Counted from the first letter of the stretch, positions 10,066 to 19,156 are shown. The stretch is DNA of 64,000 bases from Mesorhizobium sp. WSM3860 (GCF_002294995.1 NZ_NSGF01000002.1:434001-498000), one strand, 5' to 3'. Notes: generated by a model from the sequence alone, not told the origin. A program made the numbers and translations.

Positions 10066-10665
10066 ATGACCGCATCCGGGCAAGACAAGACGCTTTCTGC
10101 CTATGAAGACAGCTGGCGCATGGGATTGCTGCTGGTGCTGGCTCTGGTCGTTTTCCAGGCCGGCATCCTCTACGGCATGGGCCATCCGCCGATCTGCACC
10201 TGCGGCTACGTCAAGCTCTGGCACGGTGTGGTGAACAGCTCGGAGAATTCCCAGCACATCGCCGACTGGTACACCTTCTCGCACATCATCCACGGCTTCC
10301 TGTTCTATGCGCTGGCCTGGGCTCTGTTCCCGCGCTCGCCGGTCGGGCTGAGGCTGGCTTTCGCCGTCCTCATCGAAGGCGGCTGGGAAGTCCTGGAAAA
10401 CAGCCCCTACATCATCGACCGCTACCGCGCCGGCACTATCTCTCTCAACTACTACGGCGACAGCATCATCAATTCGGTGTCCGACACGCTGTTCATGGCG
10501 CTCGGATTTGTGATGGCGCGAAAGCTCCCTATATGGGTGATCGTGGCCCTGGCGCTCATTTTCGAGTTCGGCACGGGCTACATCATCCGGGACAATCTGA
10601 CGCTCAACGTGATCATGCTGCTGCATCCGTTCGAGTCCATCAGGCAGTGGCAAAGTGGAATTTGA
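10066..10665 (+). CDS. DUF2585 (UPF0314) membrane protein
   Basis: 199 residues, with hydrophobic segments near residues 18-36, 70-86, 140-152 and 162-180. The family blocks [27 protein letters not shown] and [18 protein letters not shown] are clear. The function is unknown; the family is found mainly in Rhizobiales, often beside hslU. It begins 5 bases after the GNAT stop and ends 5 bases before hslU, indicating co-transcription with hslV and hslU. Confidence 0.88.
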   Translation: MTASGQDKTLSAYEDSWRMGLLLVLALVVFQAGILYGMGHPPICTCGYVKLWHGVVNSSENSQHIADWYTFSHIIHGFLFYALAWALFPRSPVGLRLAFAVLIEGGWEVLENSPYIIDRYRAGTISLNYYGDSIINSVSDTLFMALGFVMARKLPIWVIVALALIFEFGTGYIIRDNLTLNVIMLLHPFESIRQWQSGI

Positions 10666-10670
10666 GTAAT

Positions 10671-11981
10671 ATGAGCACCTTTTCTCCCCGCGAAATCGTT
10701 TCGGAACTCGACCGCTTCATCATCGGCCAAAAAGACGCCAAGCGCGCCGTGGCGATCGCCTTGCGCAACCGCTGGCGCCGCCAGCAGCTGGACGGCCAGA
10801 TGCGCGAAGAGGTGATGCCCAAGAACATCCTGATGATCGGCCCGACCGGCGTCGGCAAGACCGAGATCTCGCGCCGCCTGGCGCGGCTGGCCGGCGCGCC
10901 TTTCGTCAAGGTCGAGGCCACCAAGTTCACCGAGGTCGGCTATGTCGGCCGCGACGTCGAGCAGATCGTGCGCGATCTCGTCGAGGTCGCCATCGGGCTG
11001 ACGCGCGAGAAGATGCGCGAGGACGTCAATGCGCGCGCCCACATCAACGCCGAAGAGCGCGTGCTCGAAGCCTTGGTCGGCAAGACCGCGAGCCCGGCCA
11101 CGCGCGACAGCTTCCGCAAGCGGCTGCGCGACGGTGAGCTCGACGACAAGGAGATCGAGATCGAGGTGGCGGACACCGGCACTGGCGGCATGCCAGGCTT
11201 CGAGATCCCCGGCATGCCGGGCGCCAATATCGGCGTGCTCAACATCAACGACATGCTGTCGAAGGCGATGGGCGGCAGGAAGACCAAGACCCGCAAGACG
11301 ACGGTCAAGGAATCCTACGCGCTTCTGATCAGTGACGAGTCCGACAAGCTACTCGACCAGGACGAGGTGGTTCGCCGGGCGCTGGAATCAGCGGAGAATG
11401 ACGGCATCGTGTTCCTGGACGAGATCGATAAGATCGCGGCCAGGAGCGACATTTCGGGCGGCCCCTCGCGTGAAGGCGTTCAGCGCGATCTGCTGCCGCT
11501 GGTCGAAGGCACCACCGTTGCGACCAAATACGGGCCGATCAAGACGGACCATATTCTTTTCATCGCCTCGGGCGCCTTCCACGTCTCCAAGCCTTCGGAC
11601 CTGCTTCCGGAGCTGCAGGGCCGCTTGCCGATCCGCGTCGAACTGCGTGCGCTGGAGAAGCAGGATTTCGTCCGCATCCTCACCGAAACGGAGGCCAGCC
11701 TCATCAAGCAGTATATTGCGCTGATGAAGACCGAGGGCGTCGAGTTGGCTTTCACCGACGACGCCATCGATTCGCTCGCCGGCATTGCCGTCGACCTCAA
11801 CGCCAATGTCGAGAACATCGGCGCCAGACGGCTGCAGACGGTGATGGAGCGGGTGCTGGACGAGATTTCCTACGACGCGCCGGACCGCCACGGCACGGCG
11901 GTCACCATCGATGCCGAATACGTGCAGAAGCATGTCGGCGATCTCTCGCGCAACACCGACCTGTCACGGTTCATCCTCTAA
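10671..11981 (+). CDS. hslU: ATP-dependent protease ATPase subunit HslU (ClpY)
   Basis: 436 residues; the AAA+ unfoldase that feeds HslV. Walker [18 protein letters not shown], the pore-loop region [14 protein letters not shown], the variable I domain with low-complexity [16 protein letters not shown], Walker [15 protein letters not shown], sensor and C-terminal DLSRFIL (the HslV-docking tail) are all visible. The start [16 protein letters not shown] at 10671 is preferred to an upstream frame extension that overlaps the DUF2585 gene. Confidence 0.97.
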   Translation: MSTFSPREIVSELDRFIIGQKDAKRAVAIALRNRWRRQQLDGQMREEVMPKNILMIGPTGVGKTEISRRLARLAGAPFVKVEATKFTEVGYVGRDVEQIVRDLVEVAIGLTREKMREDVNARAHINAEERVLEALVGKTASPATRDSFRKRLRDGELDDKEIEIEVADTGTGGMPGFEIPGMPGANIGVLNINDMLSKAMGGRKTKTRKTTVKESYALLISDESDKLLDQDEVVRRALESAENDGIVFLDEIDKIAARSDISGGPSREGVQRDLLPLVEGTTVATKYGPIKTDHILFIASGAFHVSKPSDLLPELQGRLPIRVELRALEKQDFVRILTETEASLIKQYIALMKTEGVELAFTDDAIDSLAGIAVDLNANVENIGARRLQTVMERVLDEISYDAPDRHGTAVTIDAEYVQKHVGDLSRNTDLSRFIL

Positions 11982-12002
11982 CAGGCGAAGCCCGGCGATG
12001 TG

Positions 12003-12026
12003 TGGCCAGATGGTACCATCTGGCCA
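12003..12026. promoter_or_regulatory. Perfect 24-bp palindrome after hslU
   Basis: TGGCCAGATGGTACCATCTG continues to a perfect 24-base inverted repeat centred on TA, 21 bases after the hslU stop. As RNA it would fold into a 10-bp hairpin followed by only GCTTTCG, so it is a weak terminator. As DNA it has the form of a dimeric repressor site. The role is undecided. Confidence 0.5.
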
Positions 12027-12110
12027 GCTTTCGTCCCGTCGGAGGCTTGCCTCGTCTCGACTCTCCCATGCGCTTTACCTAGTTTGCCGCCGACTTGAAG
12101 GCGGCGGTGG

Positions 12111-13070
12111 ATGAAGAAACGCATACTTCTTTTTGTTGGCCTGGCATTGGCCGCGGCGGTGGCAACGGCGAACGCGGCGACCATGGTGCCGCCGGGCAAT
12201 CGCAACAGCGTGCAGCCGGATATTCCGGGCGCTTCCAGCCGGCGCACCCAGGCTACCAACACCAGCTTCCAGGCCAAGTATCGCAAGGTCTACGCGCTGC
12301 TGCAGAACGATGCCGAGCTGCGCGCCAAGATCAGGAAAGTGGCGGCCGCCTATGGCATCGATCCGATGCACATCGTCGGCGCCATCGTCGGCGAGCACAC
12401 CTATAATGTGGACGCCTATGATCGGCTGCAGACCTATTACGTCAAGGCGATGTCCTACCTGTCGAGCAAGCTCACCTTTGCTTATGAAGGGGAGGACGTC
12501 AGCGATTTCGTTGAGCGGCCGCAATTCCAGAAATGCGCCGGCATAACCGACAGCTACGATCTTTGGGAATGCCGCGAGCAGGTGTGGAACCATTCCTTCC
12601 GCGGCAAGACAGTCGGCGGGACCAGCTTCCCTAACGACCGCTTCGGCGCCACTTTCTTCCAACCCTACTATGCCGGCCAGACTTTCGGACTCGGCCAGTT
12701 GAACCCGCTGACGGCGCTGCAGATGAGCGATCTCGTGCACGAGGTCTCCGGCCTGCCCGAACTCGACGTCAACGACCCGAACACGGTCTACAAGACCATC
12801 ATGGATCCCGACCTCACGCTGCCTTACGTCGCTGCGACCATCAGGAAATCGATCGACGCCTACAAAAGCATCGCCGGCTTCGACATCTCGCACAATCCGG
12901 GCCTGACCGCCACGCTCTACAATGTCGGCAACCCCGAGCAGCGCGCCTATGCGTTGGAGGAGGAGAACGAGAAGCGTCGCGCCGCCGGGGAACCGGAAAA
13001 GCTGCCCGAGGAGAATTATTACGGTTGGCTGGTCAACGACAAGCTGGACGAGCTGAAGACGCTGTTCTAG
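12111..13070 (+). CDS. DUF1402 exported protein, lytic transglycosylase-like
   Basis: 319 residues with a clear signal peptide (MKKRILLFVGLALAAAVATA, cleavage near ANA). The DUF1402 family is mostly alphaproteobacterial. The fold hints at a lysozyme-like domain: HIVGAIVGEHTYNVDAYD carries a candidate catalytic Glu, and TFGLGQLNPLTALQMS resembles the GxxQ block of transglycosylases. The periplasmic function is unproven. A short hairpin (GCCGCC/GGCGGC, 12086-12105) sits just before the start codon and might affect translation. Confidence 0.82.
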   Translation: MKKRILLFVGLALAAAVATANAATMVPPGNRNSVQPDIPGASSRRTQATNTSFQAKYRKVYALLQNDAELRAKIRKVAAAYGIDPMHIVGAIVGEHTYNVDAYDRLQTYYVKAMSYLSSKLTFAYEGEDVSDFVERPQFQKCAGITDSYDLWECREQVWNHSFRGKTVGGTSFPNDRFGATFFQPYYAGQTFGLGQLNPLTALQMSDLVHEVSGLPELDVNDPNTVYKTIMDPDLTLPYVAATIRKSIDAYKSIAGFDISHNPGLTATLYNVGNPEQRAYALEEENEKRRAAGEPEKLPEENYYGWLVNDKLDELKTLF

Positions 13071-13088
13071 CGGGCTGAGCCGGGTGGC

Positions 13089-13898
13089 TCAGTAGCCTTC
13101 CGAGACGAGAAACGCCTCGAACTTGCGCATTTCCTCGGCATCCGCCTCGACCATGTGCCGCGGCTCCGGATAGGCGCCCGACCGAATATCGTCGGCATAT
13201 TCGCGGAAGGCGGCGATGCGCTCGCTCTGCAGGCGGTCGAATTCCGCCGCGAAGTCGCGGTAGCGCTTGGCATGGCGCGGATAATGGCCGCGATTGCTGC
13301 CGAGCACGTCTTCCGAGAACAGATATTGCGCATCGCAGCCGGCGCCTGCACCCATCGAGATCATGATCAGCGGCGTCCGCCGCGAGATCGCGCTTGCAAC
13401 CGCGGCCGGCACAACTTCGATCTCGGCGGCGAAGGCACCGGCCGCTTCGAGGTCCTTGACCTGCTTCCAGACGAGGGCGGCGCTCTCGGCCGTCTTGCCG
13501 ACCGCCTTGAAGCCGCCGGTCCAGGTCGCGTGCGCCGGGATCAGCCCGACATGACCGCAGACCGGAATATGCTCGTCGCGCAGCCGGCGGATGGTCTGCA
13601 AGCTGGCCGAGCAATACATGGCGTCAGCGCTGGCCGCGCGCAGCTTCACCGCCATGCGCAGGATCTCGTCGGTGGTTGCACCCAGCTTGATGCGTTCGTC
13701 GCCGGGAATGGCAAAGCAGGTGGGCGCGGCGTCGCGAAAACGCGGGTCGAACATAAGATCGTAGGGGACCGAGATGAGGTCGATGCCGGCACGCTCGGCG
13801 GCCTCGGCCTCCTCCAGCGAGAAAACGCGCAGCTTCGAAAGCTGGCGCTTACCCTTCAGCGATTGCAAATCGGCGACGGTCGGTCTGTTGCGTGCCAT
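13089..13898 (-). CDS. PanB-family (ketopantoate hydroxymethyltransferase-like) protein
   Basis: 269 residues of the PEP mutase/PanB barrel. The C-terminal half matches PanB well: PVCGHVGLIPAHATWTGGFK, LEAAGAFAAEIEVVP with the catalytic Glu, and MGAGAGCDAQYLFSEDVLG. The N-terminal half does not: the TAYD and VGDSLGM blocks that hold a metal ligand are replaced by LRVFSLEEA and ISVPYDLMF, and the KIEGG ligand block reads YCSASL. It may therefore be a PanB paralogue with another reaction. It is often labelled PanB in related genomes. It lies 37 bases before the reductase gene on the same strand. Confidence 0.7.
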   Translation of the reverse strand: MARNRPTVADLQSLKGKRQLSKLRVFSLEEAEAAERAGIDLISVPYDLMFDPRFRDAAPTCFAIPGDERIKLGATTDEILRMAVKLRAASADAMYCSASLQTIRRLRDEHIPVCGHVGLIPAHATWTGGFKAVGKTAESAALVWKQVKDLEAAGAFAAEIEVVPAAVASAISRRTPLIMISMGAGAGCDAQYLFSEDVLGSNRGHYPRHAKRYRDFAAEFDRLQSERIAAFREYADDIRSGAYPEPRHMVEADAEEMRKFEAFLVSEGY

Positions 13899-13935
13899 GT
13901 CCGTGGATCCCCTCGGTTCCAGCGATTATTCGGGT

Positions 13936-15174
13936 CTACGCCGCCAGCAGCGACTTCAGCTTGACCGATTGCGAGCCGAGCGCCTCAGGCGCGGGCATCG
14001 CCCGCTTGGCGATCAGCATCTCGGCCAACCTTATGTCGCGCGCCACCGCATTGCCGGGGCCGATGCCGCTGGCGGCGACCAGCCTGCCGTCCTCGGCCAG
14101 GTGGAACAGAATGAAGGCGCCGTCGTCGAGGTCGCGCCGTACGGTCGAGCGGCCCTCGTCCGAAAGTCCGGCGATCTGCAGCGTAAGCCCATATTGATCC
14201 GACCAGAACCACGGCACCGCGGCATGCGCCTCGTTGGCGCCCAGCATGTTCTTCGCGGCGAGCGCGCCCTGCTCCTGCGCGTTGCGCCAGGCTTCCAGCC
14301 GCACGCGCCGGCCGCCATAGACGGCGAGCGGGAACGAGCAGCAGTCGCCGGCCGCAAAAACATCCGGATCCGCGCTGCGCAGGTTCCCGTCGACGGCGAT
14401 ACCGTTGTCGATCGCCAGTCCTGCTTCGGCGGCGAGCGCCGTCACCGGCACGGCGCCGATGCCGATCACGGCAAAATCGGCGACAATTTCCTGCCCGTCG
14501 GCAAGCGTGATGCGAACTCTTGTGCCGTCATCGGCGATCGCCGTGATGCCTTGGCCGGTAAGCACCTTCGCGCCTTCGGCCTCATGCGCCTTATGAATGA
14601 CTTCCGCGATCTCGGCCGGCACGCCGCGCATCAGGATGCGCGGCTGCGCCTCCAGCACCGCGACCGTGGCGCCGAGCTTGCGCGCCGAAGCGGCAAGCTC
14701 GAGGCCGATGAAACCACCGCCGATGATGGCGACGCGGTTCTCCGGCTTGAGATGGGCGCGGATGGCGAGCGCGTCGTTGAAGGTCCTGAGATAAACGCAA
14801 CGGCCGCCCAGACCCGGCATCGGCAGCTTGCGCGGCACGGACCCGGTCGCGAGCAGCAGCTTGTCATAGGCAAGCGAAGAGCCGTCGGAGAGGCGCACGA
14901 GATGCGCGGCGCGGTCGATCGCGACGGCCCGAACGGAATGGATGTGGCGGATCGAGCGTTCGCCCAGAAGCTCGTCGCTGGCGATCGCCTTGATGAGGGG
15001 CGCCTCGCTGGTCATCGCCTCCTTCGACAGCGGCGGCCGTTCATAGGGCAGATGCGGCTCGTCGCCGACCAGCGTCACTGGCCCGTCGAAACCGAGGTCG
15101 CGCAAGGTGAGCGCAGCGCGCCCGCCGCATTCGCCGGCGCCGATGATGACCATTCCTCCCGCCACCGCCGTCAC
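13936..15174 (-). CDS. mocF: NAD(P)H:ferredoxin reductase, FAD-dependent (MocF-like)
   Basis: About 412 residues of the pyridine nucleotide-disulphide oxidoreductase fold. The FAD site is MVIIGAGECGGRAALTLRDL near the N-terminus, the NAD(P)H site is VAIIGGGFIGLELAASARKL mid-protein, and VFAAGDCCSFPL is the second FAD motif. It matches reductases that feed Rieske or 2Fe-2S ferredoxins. The GTG at 15174 overlaps the ferredoxin stop by 4 bases (GTGA); an ATG at 15153 is possible but has its purine run touching the codon. The mocF name is by context with MocE and MocD, not by sequence search. Confidence 0.82.
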   Translation of the reverse strand: MTAVAGGMVIIGAGECGGRAALTLRDLGFDGPVTLVGDEPHLPYERPPLSKEAMTSEAPLIKAIASDELLGERSIRHIHSVRAVAIDRAAHLVRLSDGSSLAYDKLLLATGSVPRKLPMPGLGGRCVYLRTFNDALAIRAHLKPENRVAIIGGGFIGLELAASARKLGATVAVLEAQPRILMRGVPAEIAEVIHKAHEAEGAKVLTGQGITAIADDGTRVRITLADGQEIVADFAVIGIGAVPVTALAAEAGLAIDNGIAVDGNLRSADPDVFAAGDCCSFPLAVYGGRRVRLEAWRNAQEQGALAAKNMLGANEAHAAVPWFWSDQYGLTLQIAGLSDEGRSTVRRDLDDGAFILFHLAEDGRLVAASGIGPGNAVARDIRLAEMLIAKRAMPAPEALGSQSVKLKSLLAA

Positions 15175-15485
15175 CCGACCTGAATGAGGACTTTGCCGGC
15201 GTCGACCTTGACCGGATAGGTCTTGAGATTGACGCAGACCGGCGCGCCGCGCGCGTCGCCGGTCTTGTAGTTGAAGCGGCCATTGTGTTTCGGACATTCG
15301 ATGATGTCGTCCATCACCAGCCCATCGGCCAGATGCACCTTCTCATGCGAGCACAGGCCGTCGGTCGCGAAATACTCGTCCTCCGGGCTGCGATAGATGG
15401 CATAGGTGCGGCCGGCGTGATCGAACCGCATCACGTCCTCTTCGTCGATGTCTCCGGCCGCGCAGGCCTCGACCCAGTCGCTCAT
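15171..15485 (-). CDS. mocE: MocE-type Rieske 2Fe-2S ferredoxin
   Basis: 104 residues. The Rieske cluster ligands are in LCSHEKVHLADG (CxH) and IIECPKHNGRFNYKTG (CxxH). It is a small electron carrier, expected to pass electrons from the FAD reductase to a partner oxygenase. A good ribosome binding site (GGAGGAC) precedes the ATG. It is placed between a desaturase-family oxygenase and a reductase, exactly as MocE is in the rhizopine catabolism cluster of rhizobia. Confidence 0.88.
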   Translation of the reverse strand: MSDWVEACAAGDIDEEDVMRFDHAGRTYAIYRSPEDEYFATDGLCSHEKVHLADGLVMDDIIECPKHNGRFNYKTGDARGAPVCVNLKTYPVKVDAGKVLIQVG

Positions 15486-15531
15486 GTCGTCCTCCGGCGA
15501 AATTCTTCGTTGTCGCTTGTGTCGGATCCGC

Positions 15532-16638
15532 TCACTCGGCCGCGGCCGCTACCGGATTGTCGTTGTGCAGCTCTTCCCGATAGGGCTTTGCCGTCGGCGG
15601 CAGCTCGCGCTTGAGGAAGTAGTCCTCGTTGCGCAGCTGGCGCAGGAAGGCGGGGATCATCTCGCGGTAGCCGGCCAGGATCGACGGCGTCGGCGCCGGC
15701 AGGTCGTGCTTGATCATCTCATGCAGCTTCGGCAGCGCGTGGTAGGGCACCATCGGGAACATGTGGTGCTCCACATGGTAGTTCATGTTCCAGTAGATGA
15801 ACCGGCTGATCGGGTTCATGTAAACGGTGCGGCTGTTCAGCCGATGGTCGATGACATTGTCGGCCAGCCCGCCATGCTGCAGCAGCCCGGTCATGACGTG
15901 ATGCCAGGCGCCGTAGAGGCGGGGCAGGCCGACAAGCATCAGCGGCAGCCATGAATGCAGATAGAGCGCCAGCACAAAGGTCGCGACATAAATGGCGAGC
16001 CAAATACGGGCAATGCGAATGGCGCTGGGCTGCTCCTGTTCCGGAATGAAGGTCTTTTCCGCGGCGCTGATGATGCCGGCGGCATTGCGCACCATGTCGG
16101 TCATTGCATGCCAGGCATCGAGCATGCCGAAAAAATTCAGCACAACACGCAAAAGGTCCGGCGGTCGCATGACGGCGATCTCCGGGTCGCGGCCGACGAT
16201 GATGGTGTCGGTGTGGTGGCGCGCATGGCTCCAGCGCCAGGTCACCGGATTGCGCATGATCATGAAGCAGGCGAGCTGGTAGACCGCATCGTTCATCCAT
16301 TGGGTGCGGAAGGCCGTGCCGTGGCCGCATTCGTGCCAGCGGGAGTCGGTCGAGGAACCGTAGAGCGTGCCATACGCAAAGAAGAACGGCACGCACCACC
16401 AGCTGCCCCAGAACCAGGCGCCGCCTGCACCGCTGAGGATCAGCGCACCGAGCCAGATGATGGTGTCGCGGATCGCCGGCTGGTCGGAGCGCTGCATCAG
16501 CTCCTTCATCTGCTTGCGCGGGATCTCCGTATGGTACCACTCGGCCGCCGAAAGCCCGTTCTCAACCGCCCGCTTGGCGTCGCGGCCGGTCAGGCTGTAG
16601 TCGCGTCCGGACGGCGCCGGAGACGAGATTGCCGTCAT
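15532..16638 (-). CDS. mocD: Membrane di-iron oxygenase, fatty acid desaturase family (MocD-like)
   Basis: 368 residues. Three histidine boxes for the di-iron site are present: WHECGHGTAF, WSHARHHTDTII and NYHVEHHMFP, separated by hydrophobic spans as in desaturases and alkane hydroxylases. The ATG at 16638 has GGAGGAA 7 bases upstream. Downstream come a Rieske ferredoxin and its reductase, giving a complete three-component oxygenase. In rhizobia the MocD/MocE/MocF set is held to demethylate 3-O-methyl-scyllo-inosamine (a rhizopine). The neighbouring inositol genes favour that reading, but a lipid desaturase cannot be excluded. Confidence 0.75.
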   Translation of the reverse strand: MTAISSPAPSGRDYSLTGRDAKRAVENGLSAAEWYHTEIPRKQMKELMQRSDQPAIRDTIIWLGALILSGAGGAWFWGSWWCVPFFFAYGTLYGSSTDSRWHECGHGTAFRTQWMNDAVYQLACFMIMRNPVTWRWSHARHHTDTIIVGRDPEIAVMRPPDLLRVVLNFFGMLDAWHAMTDMVRNAAGIISAAEKTFIPEQEQPSAIRIARIWLAIYVATFVLALYLHSWLPLMLVGLPRLYGAWHHVMTGLLQHGGLADNVIDHRLNSRTVYMNPISRFIYWNMNYHVEHHMFPMVPYHALPKLHEMIKHDLPAPTPSILAGYREMIPAFLRQLRNEDYFLKRELPPTAKPYREELHNDNPVAAAAE

Positions 16639-16751
16639 TGCGGGTTCCTCCATCAGCACCTGGCGAATGGCCCTCGGCAATGCCGCGCCTCGCCTATGGC
16701 TGGCTTCGACTTCACCATAGCGCCAAGCCATGATAGCCTCAATGTCACAAA

Positions 16752-16775
16752 GATAGATTCTATCATTTTCTATCA
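16752..16775. promoter_or_regulatory. Candidate operator between mocD-like gene and lacI-type regulator
   Basis: In the 176-base divergent region, GATAGATTCTATC (16752-16764) is a perfect inverted repeat. The half-site TCTATCA recurs at 16759 and 16769, exactly 10 bases (one helical turn) apart. The position fits a site controlling both the desaturase operon and the regulator gene. Confidence 0.5.
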
Positions 16776-16814
16776 GAATGAGCTAATCTGAGTCAGGCAA
16801 GTGATGGAGCGCTC

Positions 16815-17846
16815 ATGGCAAAGCGGCCGACAATCACCGATCTCGCGCGCGTTTCCGGCTTCAGCGTCGCCACGGTCGACCGGGTGCTGAACAATCGCCT
16901 GCCGGTGCGCGAGGAGACGGCGCGCCGCGTCTACGAGGCGGCGACCGACATCGGCTATCACGCCGCCGGCCTGATCAGGCAACGCATGCGCCAGGAATTG
17001 CCCGAGTACCGTCTCGGCTTCCTGCTGCTGCGGGGCAATGACGTTTTCTACGGCGATTTCGCGCGTGAGCTGGAGCTTGCGGTCTCGCAATCGCAACGTT
17101 TCCGGGGCACTGCGACGATCGACTTCGCCGCTTCGCTGGCGCCCGATGAGATCGCCGCCCAGATGCGCAAGCTGGCAGCCAAATCCAGCGCCATCGCCGT
17201 GGTCGGTCCGGACCATCCGACCCTGACGGCGGTGGTGGAAGCGCTGAAGGCGCGAGGGCAGCCGGTCTTTTCGCTGCTGTCCGACTTCGCCGCCGGCATC
17301 CGCGAAGGCTATGTCGGGCTCGACAACCGCAAGGTCGGACGCACCGCAGCCTGGATGATCGCCAAGGCGGCCAGGAAGCCAGGCAAGGTCGCGCTTTTCG
17401 TCGGCAGCCACCGCTTCCATGGCCACGAGCTGCGCGAGATCGGCTTCCGCTCCTATTTTCGCGAGCATGCGCCGGATTTCACGGTCATGGAGACGCTGGT
17501 CAACCTGGAGGCCAACCAGGTGACGCATGATGCGATGCTCGATCTTCTGGCCCGGCATCCCGACCTTGCCGGCTGCTATGTCGCCGGCGGCGGCATGGAG
17601 GGCGCGGTCGCGGCGTTGAGGGCGGCGAAGCCGGCGCATATGCCGGTGGTCATCTGCAACGAGATCAACGCCGAATCGCGCGCCGCACTCGCCGACAACA
17701 TTCTCACCATGGTGATCTCGACCCCGCTGGCGGCGCTCTGCCGCGAGCTTGTCGGGCTGATGGCGCATGCCATCGAGAGCGGCGCCGCCAATGCGCCCGG
17801 CCAGACTTTTCTCCCCTTCGACATCTATCTGCCGGAAAACATCTAA
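16815..17846 (+). CDS. LacI-family transcriptional regulator
   Basis: 343 residues. The N-terminal helix-turn-helix PTITDLARVSGFSVATVDRV and hinge region NNRLPVREETARRVYEAATD are standard LacI. The rest is a periplasmic-binding-protein-like sensor domain (AVVGPDHPTLTAVVEAL; AGCYVAGGGMEGAVAAL), as in regulators that bind a sugar or cyclitol. It is divergent from the MocD-like operon and precedes the sugar ABC transporter on the same strand, so it probably controls one or both. GGAG precedes the ATG. Confidence 0.9.
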   Translation: MAKRPTITDLARVSGFSVATVDRVLNNRLPVREETARRVYEAATDIGYHAAGLIRQRMRQELPEYRLGFLLLRGNDVFYGDFARELELAVSQSQRFRGTATIDFAASLAPDEIAAQMRKLAAKSSAIAVVGPDHPTLTAVVEALKARGQPVFSLLSDFAAGIREGYVGLDNRKVGRTAAWMIAKAARKPGKVALFVGSHRFHGHELREIGFRSYFREHAPDFTVMETLVNLEANQVTHDAMLDLLARHPDLAGCYVAGGGMEGAVAALRAAKPAHMPVVICNEINAESRAALADNILTMVISTPLAALCRELVGLMAHAIESGAANAPGQTFLPFDIYLPENI

Positions 17847-18214
17847 GCCGCCGCGCGTTGGAATGATGTGATCCATCAGGCTGATGGAATTCTTTCGCGA
17901 CGTGAAATCGCCCAGGATTCCGCCGCAGAACGTTTGCCTGCCCGACCGCGAGGGCGCTGCACGCTTGCCTCCATCGAAAAACCGGCACGTCCATTTCGAA
18001 TCTCCCTTGACGGCTGCAAGCGAAATGGAATAAATATTTCACCAACTGGGTATTTTGGTTCTTTCGTTCCGGAACATCTGTTTCAAACAGAGGACCAGGC
18101 GTTCCATTATGCGAGGAAAACGCCGCCGGAAGGGCCATGGGAGAGATTCCCCGGAATGAGCGGGGATTCCGGTTCAATCGGTGCAGCCGGACACCAAGTG
18201 GAGGAGAAACTAAA
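17847..18214. other. Gene-free region upstream of the ABC transporter operon
   Basis: 368 bases without a supported gene; open frames here have no family features. It is somewhat AT-rich between 18020 and 18110 and contains two GGAA-N6-TTTC motifs, described separately. It should contain the promoter of the transporter operon. Confidence 0.6.
18027..18084. promoter_or_regulatory. Two candidate IolR sites upstream of the ABC transporter operon
   Basis: GGAA-TAAATA-TTTC at 18027-18040 and GGAA-CATCTG-TTTC at 18071-18084, 44 bases apart. The same GGAA-N6-TTTC form occurs before iolC (29279). The reported IolR recognition motif in Sinorhizobium meliloti is GGAA-N6-TTCC, one base different. The AT-rich spacing and position 130-190 bases before the first gene fit promoter control. 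Confidence 0.55.
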
Positions 18215-19156
18215 ATGAAGAAACTGCTTTTGGGCGTCGCGCTTTCGGCGCTGATGTGTTCGTCCGCCTTCGCCGCCAAGATCGGCGTCTCGATGGCTCT
18301 TTTCGACGACAATTTCCTGACTGTGCTGCGCAACGGCATGATCGCCCAGGCCAAGGGCATGGACGGCGTCGAACTGCAGGTCGAGGATGCGCAGAACGAC
18401 GTGGCCAAGCAGCTCGACCAGATCAAGAACTTCGCCGCTTCGGGCGTCGACGCGATCATCGTCAACCCGGTCGACACTTCGGCCACTCAGGCGATGTCGG
18501 ATGCGGCGGCCGCGGCCAAGATCCCGCTGGTCTATGTCAACCGCGAGCCGGTCAATGTCGACAAGCTGCCCGACAACCAGGCTTTCGTCGCCTCGAACGA
18601 AGCCGAGTCCGGCACGCTCGAGACCAAGGAGGTGTGCCGCCTGTTCAAGGAAGCCGGCAAGAAGGAAGCAAATGTCTATGTGATCATGGGCGAGCTCTCC
18701 AATCAGGCGGCGGTGCAGCGCACCAAGGATATCGACGACGTGATTGCCACGCCGGACTGCAGCTTCATCAAGATCATCGACAAGCAGACCTCGAACTGGA
18801 AGCGTGACGAAGCGCAGAATCTGATGACCAACTGGCTGTCGTCCGGCAAGCCGTTCGACGGCGTCATCGCCAACAACGACGAAAGCGCCATCGGCGCGAT
18901 CCAAGCGATGAAGGCCGCCAATATCGACATGAAGTCGGTCGTGGTCGGCGGCGTCGACGCCACCCAGGATGCGCTGGCCGCGATGCAGGCGGGCGATCTC
19001 GACGTCACCGTCTTCCAGGACGCGGCCGGCCAGGGCGCCGGCGCGCTCGATGCGGCGCTGAAGCTCTCCAAGGGCGAGAAGGTGGAGCACAAGGTCTATA
19101 TCCCCTTCCAGCTCGTGACGCCGGCGAACATCGACAAGTTCCTGAAGAAGAACTGA
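18215..19156 (+). CDS. Sugar/cyclitol ABC transporter substrate-binding protein
   Basis: 313 residues of the RbsB/YtfQ-like periplasmic binding family (Peripla_BP_4). The signal peptide MKKLLLGVALSALMCSSAFA is followed by AKIGVSMALFDDNFL. Ligand-pocket blocks include DAIIVNPVDTSA, LVYVNREPV and DGVIANNDESAIGAIQAM. GAGGAG lies 9 bases before the ATG. Placed with an inositol dehydrogenase and IolR-like sites, it is likely to bind myo-inositol or a related cyclitol; MocB, the rhizopine-binding protein, belongs to the same family. Confidence 0.88.
   Translation: MKKLLLGVALSALMCSSAFAAKIGVSMALFDDNFLTVLRNGMIAQAKGMDGVELQVEDAQNDVAKQLDQIKNFAASGVDAIIVNPVDTSATQAMSDAAAAAKIPLVYVNREPVNVDKLPDNQAFVASNEAESGTLETKEVCRLFKEAGKKEANVYVIMGELSNQAAVQRTKDIDDVIATPDCSFIKIIDKQTSNWKRDEAQNLMTNWLSSGKPFDGVIANNDESAIGAIQAMKAANIDMKSVVVGGVDATQDALAAMQAGDLDVTVFQDAAGQGAGALDAALKLSKGEKVEHKVYIPFQLVTPANIDKFLKKN

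Noticed and set aside
13774..15183. A 469-residue plus-strand open frame opposite the FAD reductase
   Set aside because: Antisense of a clear reductase with both nucleotide-binding motifs; no family features of its own.
15532..16638. Simple membrane-lipid desaturase annotation
   Set aside because: The three histidine boxes fit, but the operon with a MocE-type Rieske ferredoxin and reductase and the inositol neighbourhood make a cyclitol-directed oxygenase more likely. It is kept as an alternative, not excluded.
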